A DNA stretch of 64,000 nt from Malania oleifera (Eukaryota; Streptophyta; Magnoliopsida; Santalales; Ximeniaceae): NCBI RefSeq assembly GCF_029873635.1, contig NC_080425.1, positions 40,427,390 through 40,491,389 on the forward strand, given 5' to 3'. Below, piece after piece: positions 36,590 through 49,500 of the stretch (its first letter is position 1; every line of letters starts with the position of its first letter). The position numbers were made by a program, and so were the translations under genes. The notes under the pieces were generated by a model, which saw nothing but the letters and a program-made list of their open reading frames with translations, had not been told where the DNA came from and ran no database searches.

Positions 36590-37375
36590 ATCTTTTTATT
36601 GTTTGGAAAGGGGCTCTCTTTCTCAGGACTTCCATTCCCAGATCTAAATGAAAGACAGGTTGATGAGCTTCTTGTTTTGTTGAGTGCGTTGGATTCTTTT
36701 GTTCCTCAGCCAAGGTGCAATTCAAGGATATAAAAAAGGGGATACTCACTGGTTCTTTTTTCTTTTAAATTATTCTTCTTTTTTGAAACTCTCAATCCCT
36801 AGTTTCTTTGAATAAAGCAATTTGGAAGGCTAAGCTCCGTTTTAAGTTTAGGGTGTTCACCTGGACTACTCTAAACAGACTTACTATGAATGACTTATTA
36901 GGAGACCCCATATGGCCATTGGTCCAGATATCAAACCTTTTTTCTTCGTTGCCCAGTGACTAGACAGCTCTAGGCTAGTCTCTATTCCATATTCATAAAA
37001 GGATGGTAGCACCACAAATTCTTGATGATTGTACTTTGATTTGGAATTTTGAGAGAAGCAAAAGAAGGATTTTGTGGAATTGTGCGGTGTTTGCCATTGT
37101 TTGGACTTTATAGTTCAAGTGAAATGCAAAGATTTTTAATGACAAATCAACATCTTTCCATTCATTATGAGATAGAGTTGTATTTCTCGCCAGTTTTTTG
37201 GGCACATGCTTTGCAGCTTCAGGGATTTTGGAATTTCTGTGTCTGATCGCCAAAGGAATTGAAGAGATGCACTTTTTTCGCTTTTTCCTTTTCAGAGGAT
37301 GTCTTTTTCTCCAGATATTTTAATTATTTAACTTATTTCTCATTTTCTTTAATAAATTTATTTTTCTGTCAAAAA
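36590..37375 (+). pseudogene. L1-type LINE 3' end
   Basis: Frames combine to LSFSGLPFPDLNERQVDELL, then IWKAKLRFKVFTWTTLNRLT with MNDLLGDPIW, the start of the RT-associated zinc-binding region at the C-terminus of plant L1 ORF2. It ends in a TTTCTTTAATAAATTT-like tail near 37350-37375. Truncated at the 5' side and full of stops. It lies within the repeat array. Confidence 0.7.
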
Positions 37376-37423
37376 ACATTTTATATATATATATAATGCA
37401 TTAAATTATGTGATTAGTTATTT

Positions 37424-37465
<42 letters not shown>

Positions 37466-37549
37466 GCTTAACCATGAAAAAAATTATTTAATCAATTTAG
37501 CCGCCATCACTCTTTGCCCAAGCATTACAAAGCCACAGCCACATCTGAA

Positions 37550-37735
37550 AAGCATAAATACCCCTGTGTCGCCTTTCCAACTGGTTAAAAGAACAGCATG
37601 TGTCACAAAAAATAAAGATCTCTCTCTCTCTCTCTCCCCCCCCCCCCCCCCCCCTATGTTGCCTTTCCAGCTGGTTAAAAGAACAGCATGTGCCACAAAA
37701 AATAAAGATCTCTCTCTCTCTCTCTCTCTCAACTA
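37550..37735. repeat. 80-bp tandem duplication with CT and poly-C tracts
   Basis: GCCTTTCCAACTGGTTAAAA with the following CAGCATGTGTCACAAAAAAT and a CT run occurs at about 37570-37636, and again at 37661-37730 after a run of 18 C (37637-37654). The RERERE-like frames here are artefacts. Confidence 0.85.
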
Positions 37736-37744
37736 AAACCCCAA

Positions 37745-39615
37745 AAGAAGGGGAAAGAGATATATTTACACTTGCTAAACCTAGAGAAAGGAAGAGTAAA
37801 GACTTAGGAAATATAAAATGTATAAAAAATGAGGATGATATAGTCTTGGTTAAGGACAAAGACATTAAAGAAAGATGGTGAAGTTACTTTAGTAAGTTGT
37901 TTAATGAAAACCAAATAGAAGGCTTAAACTTATAATTGTCAAATAAGGAAAAGATTAAAAATATGAGATTTATTCGCAACATTAGAAATAACGAAGTTAA
38001 GTTTGCACTAAAAAAAATGAAAAATGGGAAAGCTATGGGACCAGATAACATCACAATGGAAGTTTGGAAATGCTTAGGTAATAACAGAATTATATGGTTA
38101 ACTAATTTATTTAATACAATTATAAAAACTAAGAAGATGTCAAATGAATGGAGGAAAAACACTTCAGTACCTATATACAAAATAAAGGAGACATTCAAAA
38201 TTGTAATAACTATTGTGGAATTAAGCTTATAAGTCATACGATGAAACTATGGGAAATGGTAATTGAACAAAGATTAATATTAGAAACAAAGGTCTTAAAA
38301 AATCAATTTGGTTTTATGCTTGGGAGAGCTAGCACAAAAGCCATATATCTTTTGAGAAGATTAACGGAAAAGTTTAGGGAAAAAGAAGAGAAATTTGCAT
38401 ATGATATTTATTGACCTTGAGAAAGCATATGATAAGATACCTAGGGAAGTTCTATGGTGGGTTTTAGAAAAAAAGGGGTGCATTTAGTAGGTATACTGAT
38501 GTCATTAAGGATATGTACGATGAAGTAATGACTAGTGTAAGGACTATAGATGGAAAAACTAGAGAATTCCCAATCACCATAGGTTTACATCAAGGATCTT
38601 CTTTGAGTCCTTATCTTTTTGCTTTAGTGATGAACCAATTGACTAAGAGTATTCAAAAGCAGGTTCCATGGTGTATGTTGTTTGCAAATGATATTGTATT
38701 AATTGATGAAACTAGAGACGGAGTAGAGGCTGAGTTAGAATTATGGAGAGAAGCTTTGGAATCTAAAGGATAGGATAAGTAGAAATAAGACAAAATATAT
38801 GAAATGTAATTTTAGTAATGATAGGAGGAATATTAGAGACAAAGTTAAACTTGATAATGAAGAAATAAATAGCACTTGTAGATTTTGATACCTTGGATAT
38901 ATTATGCAAGATGAAGGAGAAATTGAAGATGATGTAATACATAGAGTTAAAGCAAGTTGGGTAAAATGGAGAAGTGCTTCAAGTGTGCTCTGTGATCGAA
39001 GAATACCCTTAAAATTGAAAGGGAAGTATGCAAGATGAAGGAGAAATTGAAGATGAATACATAGAGTTAAAGTAAGTTGGGTAAAATGGAGAAGTGCTTC
39101 AAGTGTGCTCTGTGATCGTAGAATACCCTTAAAATTGAAAGGGAAGTATTATAGGACAGCTATAAGACCAGCTATGTTATATGGATCAGAATGTTGGGCG
39201 ACGAAAAAGCATATTCCAAAAAGTAAAAGTTGTCGAGATGAGAGTGCTTAGATGGATGAGTGGTATAACATTGAAAGATAAATTAAAGAATGAACATATT
39301 CACAGTATATTAAATGTAGCTCCTATAGAAGATAAGATAAGGGAGGGACGACTCAGATGGTAAGGACACTTGCAACGTAAGCCACATAGTGCACCAGTGA
39401 GGAAGAGTGAGTTAGTTACTGTGGGGGGTAGTAGAAGAGGTACGGGTAGACCTAAAATAACTTGGGAGGAGATAGTGACTAAGGATTATATATCCCTGAA
39501 TCTGTCAAAAGAAACGGTACATGATCGCATAAATTAATAGAAAAGGATTCATATAGCCGACCCCACCTAGTGGGACTTAAGGCTTGGTTTTGTTGTTTTG
39601 TTGTTGTTGTATTGC
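37745..39615 (+). mobile_element. RTE-type LINE, 5'-truncated, plus strand
   Basis: Autonomous non-LTR element of the plant RTE kind; its RT would copy the element RNA at a nicked target. Frames combine in the order [97 protein letters not shown] (first catalytic Asp); ITIGLHQGSSLSPYLFALVM; and CMLFANDIVLIDETRDGVEA, where the FADD box is FAND. Then come VKWRSASSVLCDRRIPLKLK-type and RWMSGITLKDKLKNEHI segments. The 3' end is GGCTTGGTTTTGTTGTTTTG followed by TTG repeats, typical of the clade. Several frameshifts and one duplication make it dead. Confidence 0.88.
38903..39146 (+). repeat. 124-bp tandem duplication inside the RTE LINE
   Basis: Copy 1 is 38903-39026 and copy 2 is 39027-39146. They are nearly identical, with a four-base gap (GATGATGTAATACA against GATGAATACA). 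It repeats the coding part that gives VKWRSASSVLCDRRIPLKLK. Confidence 0.93.
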
Positions 39616-40189
39616 ATTATTAATTCTAGACTTTCAAAATTCCCTTGTGTAATTTGAAGCTTCGGTTTCAAACAGCATTTTGAAAATCAGATTGGTAGGT
39701 TAGCAATCCATTCTAGTTTAACCTCTAAATTTGTTTTTGGTGAAAACTGAGTAAAAATGGTCAAAACCCAGTTAAACAAGTAAAAACCTAAGAAGCACTG
39801 ATACCAACATGTGACAGACATACATGGTTCCAATAAAACAATTATCGAAAGAAAAGGGGTGCATTACAGCGAGGACATGCTAACTAATATTCAAAAATGC
39901 ATATTTAGGCATATATAGTTTTTTCTTTTTTTCCCCTTTTAGACATAAAATAGTCCATAAAAGCAAATTTATGATTAAATTATAGACATTATTAATGTAA
40001 ATTTTAAAAATAAATTTCATTTACATTCATTGCCTCCGTTCATATTACATTTTTGACACTATGAATCCATAAAAGCATCACGAAATTTATAATATAATCA
40101 TAAATGTGCCATTAATAATGAAAAATCACTTGATAACAAAAAACAAGCACATGGTAATATGGCGGATGAAAAATATTGGTCCAAGGACA

Positions 40190-41040
40190 AGGAATCTCAT
40201 GGTTTTAAAACCCAGACCAGTGACCAACCCAGTGAAGCCACCAGACCAGCATATTGAACCATTGGTCAAACCAATAATATTGTGTGTGTGTGTGTGTGTG
40301 TGTATTACAAAGAGGGTTTAATGATGATGTTGATGTTGATAATTATTATTATCATCAAAAATTAAATAAATATCAAATAAAAGTGAGAGAGGATTAATAT
40401 TTTGAATTTATTTAAAAGAGTACAATTTTTTTATTGATTAATAAATAATAATAGTACTATAGTCTTATTTAGTTAAAATTTATTTACGTCCTGTTAGATT
40501 AAGAATTTTATTTGAAACAATAAATAAAAGAAAAATAAGTAGGAAATTCATCTACTATTATATTTTCATCTATACAAAATCCCATTAAAAATAAAAATTT
40601 GTAATAACATGATTCAAAATTAAGAAAAATTAAATGTTAATTATATGCAAAATAAATATTTTATTAACTGATTTGTTACATATTTCATTTCCTTTTTCAC
40701 TTCCATAACGAATTATGAAAATTTTAAATTCCTTCATATTTGCAGTTATTTTCAAGCAAAGTTAAGATTTGATGAATTCTATATTGGACATTTTAGATGC
40801 ACATGATATATATATATATATATATATATATAAGAATATTGTTGTTTAAACAGTGTGGTGTCATGGTAAGGTGCTTTCTCCACAGCTAAGCTGGGTTGGG
40901 CCTAGTCACCCAAGTCTGACCAGGTTAACCCTGGTTCACTGAATTTCCGGTTTAAACCCTTAACCTGACTGGTGAATTGACCAGTTCTGGCTCGACCAGG
41001 TCGAATAGCCAGTCCGATCCTGTTTTCAAAGCTATTAGTA
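40190..41040. mobile_element. Possible hAT-like MITE
   Basis: Near 40200 the sequence GGTTTTAAAACCCAGACCAG is mirrored imperfectly near 41000-41035 by CCAGTCCGATCCTGTTTTCA. Both flanks are rich in ACCAGTGACC/GGTCAGACTGG-type words seen in some plant hAT MITEs (recall, not checked). A GT tract (40281-40305) and a TA tract (40807-40832) lie inside. Target duplications were not found, so the call is weak. Confidence 0.3.
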
Positions 41041-41624
41041 ATCTAGAAAGCAAAATACAAGAAAAACTGTCCAAAAACATGTAAGTAAGTGCTGGAGCTA
41101 TGCTAAAATTTTGAATTAATTTGTTTTGAACAACTGTTAGGGCGTAACAGACAAGTGCCATTGTCCAACACATAATCAGATTCCAACAATGGGAGGTTCA
41201 TAGTGTCAGTGCTACCTAAAAACAGGCAAAAAAATCAAAGTGATTTGATCAGTATGCATTTTATTTTTGTTTAAAAGATATTTTTGTGATAAAATTATTA
41301 TTTTTATTAAAAATATGAATAGAATATATGTTTTATGTGTATCTATTGTTATGAAAATATAAAAGTGTATTTAAACTATCTTAATAAATATTTAACATGA
41401 CTAGGCATAAAAATGAATATAAAATCAATGATAAATTCGTGTTTGAGCAGTCCGACCAGTCTGATTTTACAAAACTTGATAACTCTCTCAAACAAAAATT
41501 TCTTCGTAAAAGCACTTACCAAAAGTTGTAGGTTTTATGACTTCCTATTTTTTTAAAGTGCTTCCAAACAGGCACTAGATCTTTTAGTCAGCAAGTATTA
41601 TCATAGTCAGAATTATGGAAATTT

Positions 41625-41975
41625 GCTTTTCTTTGCAGTGTTTTGGGGCCTGAGGATGGAACATATAATGCGCATATTTTCTCAGTGAAGAAATTGTCAT
41701 TTCTGTTGGTTTGGAAGGAAGATTCACTATTTAGCTTCTCTGGTGTGTGGGTAGTGGGAACTTCAAGGGCGTGTGTTTCTCACATATTCAGTGCAATTGG
41801 CATTCCTTGTTGACTTGTTAGTGTGCTATTTATTCTGGTTGATTTAAGTGCTTTTTTATTTTTTCCCTTTTGCTTTTTCTGGGGTAACCCGAGTGTGGAA
41901 AGGAGATGTCTCCTTCACCTGTTTGTACATTCTTAATCTATCAATGACTTTCTTTTTTTATCAAAATAATAATAA
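41625..41975 (+). pseudogene. L1-type LINE 3' end fragment
   Basis: Interrupts an array unit. Ends in TATCAATGACTTTCTTTTTT and an AATAATAAT-rich tail, like the other LINE 3' ends in this intron. No domain can be named. Confidence 0.45.
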
Positions 41976-42459
41976 CAATAATAATTGGAGCAAACTTACA
42001 GATCCAATATGTCCATTGTTCTTTGATCATAAAAACCACGAGCCAACTGCAATCCTAACTCATTCCAATGATTAAACTGTTGGAATTATAGCAATACACA
42101 CACACTAATTATAGAAAAAGAAATTCAACGAGTCGCCCTAAAAAAAAAAAAAATGAAAATAAAAGGGAAAAAATTGTGACAAGTCACAATTAAATCAAAA
42201 ACCCTCTTCTAAATCCCTTCACATTATTTTTTTAAATAAAACTAAAGAATTATATTAAAATATAAGAAGACAAAACAGAGAATCAATAATCCTCACAAAA
42301 AGGAAACATAAAATAAAACAAAAAACAAAAAAAACAAAAAAAATAATAATAAAAGGCATATAGAAAGGCTAACTTTACCTAACACCAAAAAACAAAAAAA
42401 AACCCTCTTTAAACCTTTTCCATCACAATTATGGAAACACTTCAATTTTGCTTGCTGCT

Positions 42460-43535
42460 TTGCTCCCAACAACAACAAAAACAAGAAGAAGCAGCCTTAA
42501 GTCCCACTAGGTGGGGTCGGCTACATAAATCCTTTTCTGCCAATTCACCCAATCAAGAGCATTTTCCTTTATTAGATTAAGGGCTATTAAATCCTTCCTC
42601 ACTATCTCATTCAAAGTTATTTTAGGCCTACCCCTACACCTCTTCGTGCCAGAAACAATAACTACCTCACTCCTCCTCACAAGTGCTCTACTAGGCTTGC
42701 ATTTCAAATGCCCAAACCATCTAAGTCACTCCTCCCTTATCTTGTTTTCAACTGGTGCTATACCTAAATTATTGCGTATATGCTCATTTCTTTATTTTTT
42801 AATGGTAAACCACTCATCCACCTTAACATTCGCGTTTCAACAACTTTTACCTTTTGTATGTGTAGTCTTAATTGCCCAACATTTTGAACAATAAAGCATA
42901 ACTGGTCTTATAGTTGTATCTTAAAAAAAGCTTTTCTTTTAATTTTAAGGGTATTCTACGATCACACAACACACCTGACGCACTCCACTTTACCCAACCT
43001 GTTTTAATTATATGTACTACATTTTCTTCAATTTCCCATTTAGCTTGCATAATAGATCAAAGATATCTAAGTCTATAAGTGCTATTAATCTCTAGATTAT
43101 CAAGTATAATCTTCTCTCCGTTGCTACTCCTTACATTACTAAAATTACATTTCATATATTCTGTCTTATTTCTACTTATCCTAAACCCTTTAGACTCTAA
43201 TGTGACTCTCCAAAGTAATAGCTTAAATTCCACTTCATTCCTACTACATCAATCAACACAATATCATCTGTAAACAACATGCACCAAGATATCTCATTTT
43301 GGAGATTCCTAGTAAGTTCATCAATTACTAAAGCAAAAAAGATAAGGACTCAAAGTATAACCTTGCTGTCCACCTACTGTGATCGGGAAATCTCTAGATT
43401 CCCCTCCTACAATCCTAACGCTAGTCACTACTCTATCATACATATCCTTAATGACCTCAATATATCTACTGCAAATCCCCTTCTTTTCTAAAAGATCTAC
43501 CAAAGAGCTTCCCTTGGTACTATGCCTTGCTCCCA
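42460..43535 (-). mobile_element. RTE-type LINE, 5'-truncated, minus strand
   Basis: Opposite orientation to the 37.7-39.6 kb copy and the same family. On the minus strand, from 43535: GSSLVDLLEKKGICSRYIEV, IKDMYDRVVTSVRIVGGESR, FPITVGGQQGYTLSPYLF; later VKWSASGVLCDRRIPLKLKE; then GTKRCRGRPKITLNEIVRKD and the WQKRIYVADPT end. CCCACTAGGTGGGGTCGGCT and AACAACAACA-type sequence mark the 3' tail near 42460-42530. Stops and frameshifts throughout. Confidence 0.88.
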
Positions 43536-43549
43536 ATAATCTTTATTTA

Positions 43550-46500
43550 TTTATTCATTTATTTTTATAGAAAAAGAAATTTTCATTAATAAGAGAAGAA
43601 TTTACAAGAGGGAGATGAAATGTCTCCCAAAGAAAATCTGGATTAAAAAAAAAAAAACCTAAGAAGTACAAAAAGATAAAAGAATCAACAAGCCAGCACA
43701 TTCCTTTAATCTCCTTGGATCTCCAGTAAACCATTCCTCTGAAAAAAAAAAAAAAAATACAAAACAAAACCAACGCACTGCAGTGATACCAAACTGAATT
43801 TTATCCCAGATCAGTTCCCAATTTAATTTTTCCCAAAGAAAATCATGTGTTATGCTCCATTCATATCCCCCTTAAAACTGCAAATAAGCAACATCTCCAT
43901 AAGGCTGCCCAATCCTTCTTTCTACCAAAACCTGTGAAAGAAATAGCCGACAAATCTTCCACCAATGCACGGCATGCACAACTCTCTCCCACAATACCAA
44001 AAAGCTTATTCCAAATCCTCCAATAAAAATCACAGTGCACGAGGAGATGAGAGCTGTCACAGAATTCTCGGAGCAGAGCACACGTACATTGGGAGAGAGA
44101 GCCTTCCAAGGTCTTCTGATTTGCAGCAAGTTATTAGTATTTATTTTATTAAGCATAATCAACCAAGTGAAAGCCTTAATTTGGGGGAGCCTTTGCCTTC
44201 CATATAACAGGATAGAGCAGAAAAGAAGAGTAAAAAAAGACCAAGAAATCAAAAAAAGATTTGCATGAATACACTCCCAGCTGATCCAAGGACCAAACTA
44301 AGGTAAGGTTACAACCATTCAATAAAGATAACAAAGAAGACAACTCCACCATCTCCCTATTGTTAAGAAGTCTCCTAAAATGGAGATTCCAAGAAACCAA
44401 GAAACAAAAGGACTACTCAAATCCCCAACAAAGAAAGATATGGCTCCATCTTGCTCAGCACTGAAATGAAAGAGATGAGGGATAGAAGTGGAAAAAGCTA
44501 CATTTTTCCCCAGCCAACAGCATTTCCAGAGACGAATACGTGAATCTCTACTCATGGTCTTAAATTTCCACGAAATTGTCGAAATTTCCGTCGAAATTTC
44601 CGATTTCCGTCACCCTCGAAATCGAAATGGCAGTCAATTTCCGTCTTGCATAATTTCCGTCGAAATCCCAACGAATCATCCGAAATTTATCGAAACCTCG
44701 AAATTTTAGCGAAATTTATCGAAATTTTAACTATGCAATGAAATTTTTTCGAAATTCAATCGAGAGATTCAAGAGTGAAGTGAAATTTCTCTTTTAATTT
44801 ATTTCATTTATTTTATTGAAACAAAAGGTTATCACAAGTGCTTTTGAAATTATATGAAAAAATAAACTTATAGTAATATTTTATTTAACCATTCATGTCT
44901 AAATTATCAATATTTGTATAATAAATAATTTTTAAATGATTTATGAATTTCATTTGCATTAACTGAATATGTTTAATGTACATTATCTTACAAGCATGTT
45001 TGATACACATACTATTTTACGACTTTTCCACATCATACAAAACATAGATGTATTTAATTTGTAATATATTAGTTGTAAAACTAATATTATTATGTTTGTT
45101 AACCATTTCTAAAGTTTCACAAATAATTTCATGTTTTATTACTAGTTTCCGTTATTTTTTCAAATCGAAATCGAAATTGACATCGAAATCGAAATTTCCG
45201 TCGAAATTTCCGTACTTTTGGAGCTTCGAAATTTGAGTCGAAATTGAAATTTAAGACCTTGTCTCTACTCACCTCAAGTTTAGTGTGAGGAGTGAAGGAA
45301 GATTAAATCTAAGAAATGGACCTCCACAAACTCCTCAAAAATATCCTAAATTAATATTGGTATCCCACCCACTCTCATCCAACCCCAACTTACTTCTTAT
45401 TACTCTATGCCAAAGGGAAGACTCTTCTGAAGGGAATTGTGTTGTAACCATTTAGCTAAAAAAGCAGTGTTTTAGACACCAACTTACCAAGACCCAGCCC
45501 TCTTTCCTTCTTAGACCTACAGACCTCTTCTCATCTAACCAAGTGGTCCCTGTGACCCCCCACACTGGACCACAAAAAGTCTCACATAATTCTCTCAAGC
45601 TTACTAGCAATCCCCATCGGAATCTTGAATAAAGCAGAATAATAGAAAGACAGGCCTGGATCAAGATAATTCTTCCCCTATAAGGGAAAAGAGACCCCTT
45701 TCACGCATCTAACCTCTGTCACCCTTTCCACAACTGGATTCTAAAACTCCGTAGCTCCAAGGTTACTCCTCAAAGGCCAATCCAGAATTCCGCACCCCAC
45801 TTCAATGGCCCAGTCCTAGACTTGTTCATCAAGCACACTCAAAGCTGCTAGACCGCTCTTCCCCATATTAAAATTTTAAAGCCAAACACCCTCATAAAGA
45901 TTTGGAGAATACCCAAAATTCTCCTAAAAGGACTATGATCATCAAGGAATAAAATGGTATCATCAGCAAACTAGAGGAGGATACCACCACTCCCTCTCTC
46001 TGTACTTCTAATCCTCTAATCAAGACCCTATCCACAGCCCCATCCACCATCTTGCTCAACATATCAGCTACAAGGATGAATAAAAATGGGGATAAAGGAT
46101 CTTCTTGTTTAATGCCCCTAAAAGCACTGAACCAGGATTTGGTTATTCACGATCACCCAGAACCACATTATATAAACATCCCCTTATTCAATGACATCAA
46201 TGCTCACGAACACCCTTTCTCACAACGACTGTACCCAGAAAACTCCAACTTACTCTATCATAGGCCATAATCAAGATTTAATTTAAAAATTAATCCCCCC
46301 TTCGTATTCCGACAACAATCCTCTACCACCTCATTGACCACTAAAATGGTATCCACTATTCGCATCCTCTCACCCGAAAACGCACTTTCAGCGCTAGAAA
46401 TAGTTGTTAACAAGCACCACACTTGACCTATTAGCCAAGGCTTTAGTGATAATCTTGTACACACTAGAGACAAGACTAATAGGTCCAGAATCCTCAACCT

Positions 46501-49500
46501 TAATAGATCTAGATCTTTTAGGCAGCAAGGCTATAAAAGAGGAATTGATGCTTTTGGTAAAATCCCTATTCCCAAAGAATTCACCAAAAAATTTCAACAA
46601 ATTGCACTTAACAATCTCCAACAAAATTGGTAAAAAGCAATGTTGAAACTATCCAAGCCTGGAGCCTTGTCCCTTTCCATCCCAAAAACCACTCCCGACT
46701 TCCTCCTCAACAAATGGTCTCTTTAGCCAACTCTTCTAATCAATAATTATAGGATTCCAATCTAGCCCCTCTAACATTGGTCTACAATGGTCATTCTCCG
46801 AATACAAATTCTGAAAGGCGATCTGAAATTGGTCATCAATGCCTCTCTTACCCAGTCACCCCCCCCCCCCCCCCCCCCCCCCAAAATTGTCTAACACCCT
46901 AATCAAATTCTTACTCCTCTTGCCATTGGCTAGCCTGTAAAAGAAAGAGGTGTTACAATTCACCGTCTTTTACCCATTTAAATTTGGTCTTTTGCCTCCA
47001 ACCCCTCAAGTCCTCGAAGATTACCTCTTCTAGCTCATTCTTCAAAGAGATTGTCTTTCTCTCCTAGCTATCCGAGAGACAAGCCTCCTTCCTATCCAGC
47101 GCAACCAACTTATTCCATAAGGCTCAATTTTCTAATTCTAACATCCACAAACTCCTCCTTATTCCACTCTTTCAGCTTCTCCTTCAAATGATTCAGTTTT
47201 CTTATGAATTTAAAACTTTCCAAGCCCCTTTCCATTTCCTCTCCCCTAGACTTCCTACCAAACGTTTGAAAGCCACATGGTCCAACCACAAATTCTCAAT
47301 CCTACAAGGAGTAGGACTCCCCGCCACATTACTAGATTCCAATAGAATAGGAAAATGGTCAAAAGTGGTCCTAGGGAGAGTTCTTTGGTTACGGTTCAGA
47401 AACTCATCCTCCCACTCCCTGCAACAGAATTTGACTGACTTGCCCCGCTCTTTTCTCTCCCCCCACCCCCCCCCTCCCCCCCCCCCCCCCCCCCCCCCCC
47501 TCTCCCTAAAACTAACATTCCAACTATCTTTATAAATTTGACACATTTCCCCCTCCCTTCCCTACCCCATTACCGCCCTCATAATTAATTGACAAGACCA
47601 AGTTTTCAAGCTCTTTCTAAACTTGTTTCCTTTCCCTCCTCTCATATGTTCTAGGACTCAAACCCACCCTCACTAGTTTCCTAGCACGGTCTAATAACTC
47701 CAAGCCTAGGTCCCTAAGAAGTTTTTTCGGACCCAAGCTGTCCCTCTCACCACCCTCACCCCCCCCCCCCCCCCCCGGGGGTCCCAAAAAAAAAGCACCA
47801 CAAGCAGGAATAACAGGATTTTGCATAAGGGATATATTGAGCCCAAGGCCAAGATCAAAAGGCAAATGCCCCTCATTATTTAAAGCTATCAAATGAACAA
47901 TTATGTTTAATAAAATTTATTACTACTTGAGCATTCTCAAAATCCAACTAAATCTCTCACTAATTTTTGTGAGATCGTTTCTAGACTAACACTTTCAAAG
48001 TGCCCTACCCCTCAAGCTCTCCACTATCATCTTCAAAGAATAGCATTAAACCCCCTCATCTATGGACTCAAGATCAGCTCTCATTTGTCAACTAAAAATT
48101 CATTTTCAAATTCAGTTATGCTGCCCATATCTTCTTTTGAGTCATAAAACATATCATCTTCTTCATCACTCTCTTGTCTTGTCATCATCTCCTCTCTCGA
48201 CACTGAGAGACAAGGAGAGAAATGATTGCTAGTTTCAATTTGATCCCTGCTGTTCGTGGGGATCTCTACACTGCTGCGTACACCCTCTGGGCCTTTGCCA
48301 GCCATAGTATCTCCTAAACTCTACCCCAACCAGAATATCCAAACTTGCAAATTTTGATGTCTCTTCCCACCTCATCCACAGGCCTATGATGCTGTGTTTC
48401 CCGAGTTGAATTCTTTACAGCAGCCCAGTAATTTATTTTTTGACAACCCATATTGCCTTTGGTTTTTTAAGCCCATCTGTATTAGGCCTTCCAGTGACGG
48501 GCTCAACCTCATCCAATTTAAAATATTTCCTGGTTTCCCCACACCTTCACATATCAGATTTCCTATAAGGAAGAAATCCTCCCGAATTGTTGTAATTACA
48601 TATAATTGCCTTTCCTGATTCTCCTTGTCACTAGAACTCCTCTAGTAATGTCGGCGAAGGATATATTCAGTGCAAGTCTCTGAGAAACAATTCTCTGTCT
48701 ATTCTCCTCAGACGTTACATTCAATAAGCCACAATCAGAGCATCTCTAACTATCAAGGCTGGTTTTGAAAGGTTCATTCATGGGCAATGAAAGTTCCAAC
48801 AAAGCAGCGAGAAAGGCCCTCCGCCTGTTTTTATGCACTCCTTCAGGAATTTGCACTGCTTGTATTTTTATTGCCTTAGTTCTCCTTCCTCAAACAAAAA
48901 AAAATATCTCTAATTTTAACTAGAATCTTGAGACTTACTCCGTTACCTGTTTTGCTGAAAGTAAGCCATCTTCAGCCTCCACCGGCCGCATTGCTGGCTT
49001 CACAAAATTACCCCCATTAACCATAAAGCCCACACAAGCTCCTCTTTCCCCATCTCTACAAAAGAAACATGTTTCCTTGCAAATTCCTTGATACAATACG
49101 ATAAGGAGTCCAATTGGTTTACAAAGACTACCCTCCTTTCTACTTTGAATGGCACATAGCCTCCCATCCTTACTACATGCATGAGTAAGATGATCAAAGT
49201 TCTAACTAGGCAGGAAAACTGGGAAGAAAGAGTCAAAGTGGGGTACAGGTGTTGTGTGAGGCTCGAAGGTAACAACCAATAGTGTACGGTGGTCACTGGT
49301 GTATATGGTACGATAGAATGGTGTTGCACAACAACCTTCAGAAGGATGAACGCAGGGACAAGTGAGGCTTCGGAGTTCAGTTCTTGAAAGATGAACAGAT
49401 TCTGATGGTCAACAAAGGATCTGAAGCTGCACAATGAAAAAAAAGGTGCACGAAAGTCAATAATGGAATTTATGATGCTCCTATGGACAGATTCAAGAGG

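Larger units (their letters stand above)
29270..42100. repeat. Diverged intronic repeat array, broken up by transposons
   Basis: A unit of roughly 0.2-0.5 kb recurs in the same orientation. Landmark 1, like AGGTCCAATATGCCCATTC followed by TTCTTTGATCATAATAACCA, is near 29444, 29946, 30440, 35208, 35815, 36500 and 42000. Landmark 2, like TTAATTATGAGATATAAATT then GATTTAGCTGTCCATGGCTC, is near 29570, 30093, 35116, 35356, 35573, 35956 and 37465. Landmark 3, like AATTTGAAGCTTCAGTTTCA, is near 29350, 29880, 35720, 36425 and 39650. Spacing is irregular and copies differ by many substitutions and indels. No coding sequence is seen in the unit. Confidence 0.85.

Noticed and set aside
37484..37881. Arg-Glu-Arg-Glu repeats and Ser-Leu runs in open frames
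   Set aside because: Produced by CT microsatellites and a poly-C run.
47188..47546. 115-residue plus-strand frame ending in a proline run, and its glycine-run mirror
   Set aside because: The plus frame is the complement of LINE endonuclease coding sequence; the Pro/Gly runs come from a poly-C tract. Only the minus-strand LINE reading has family similarity.
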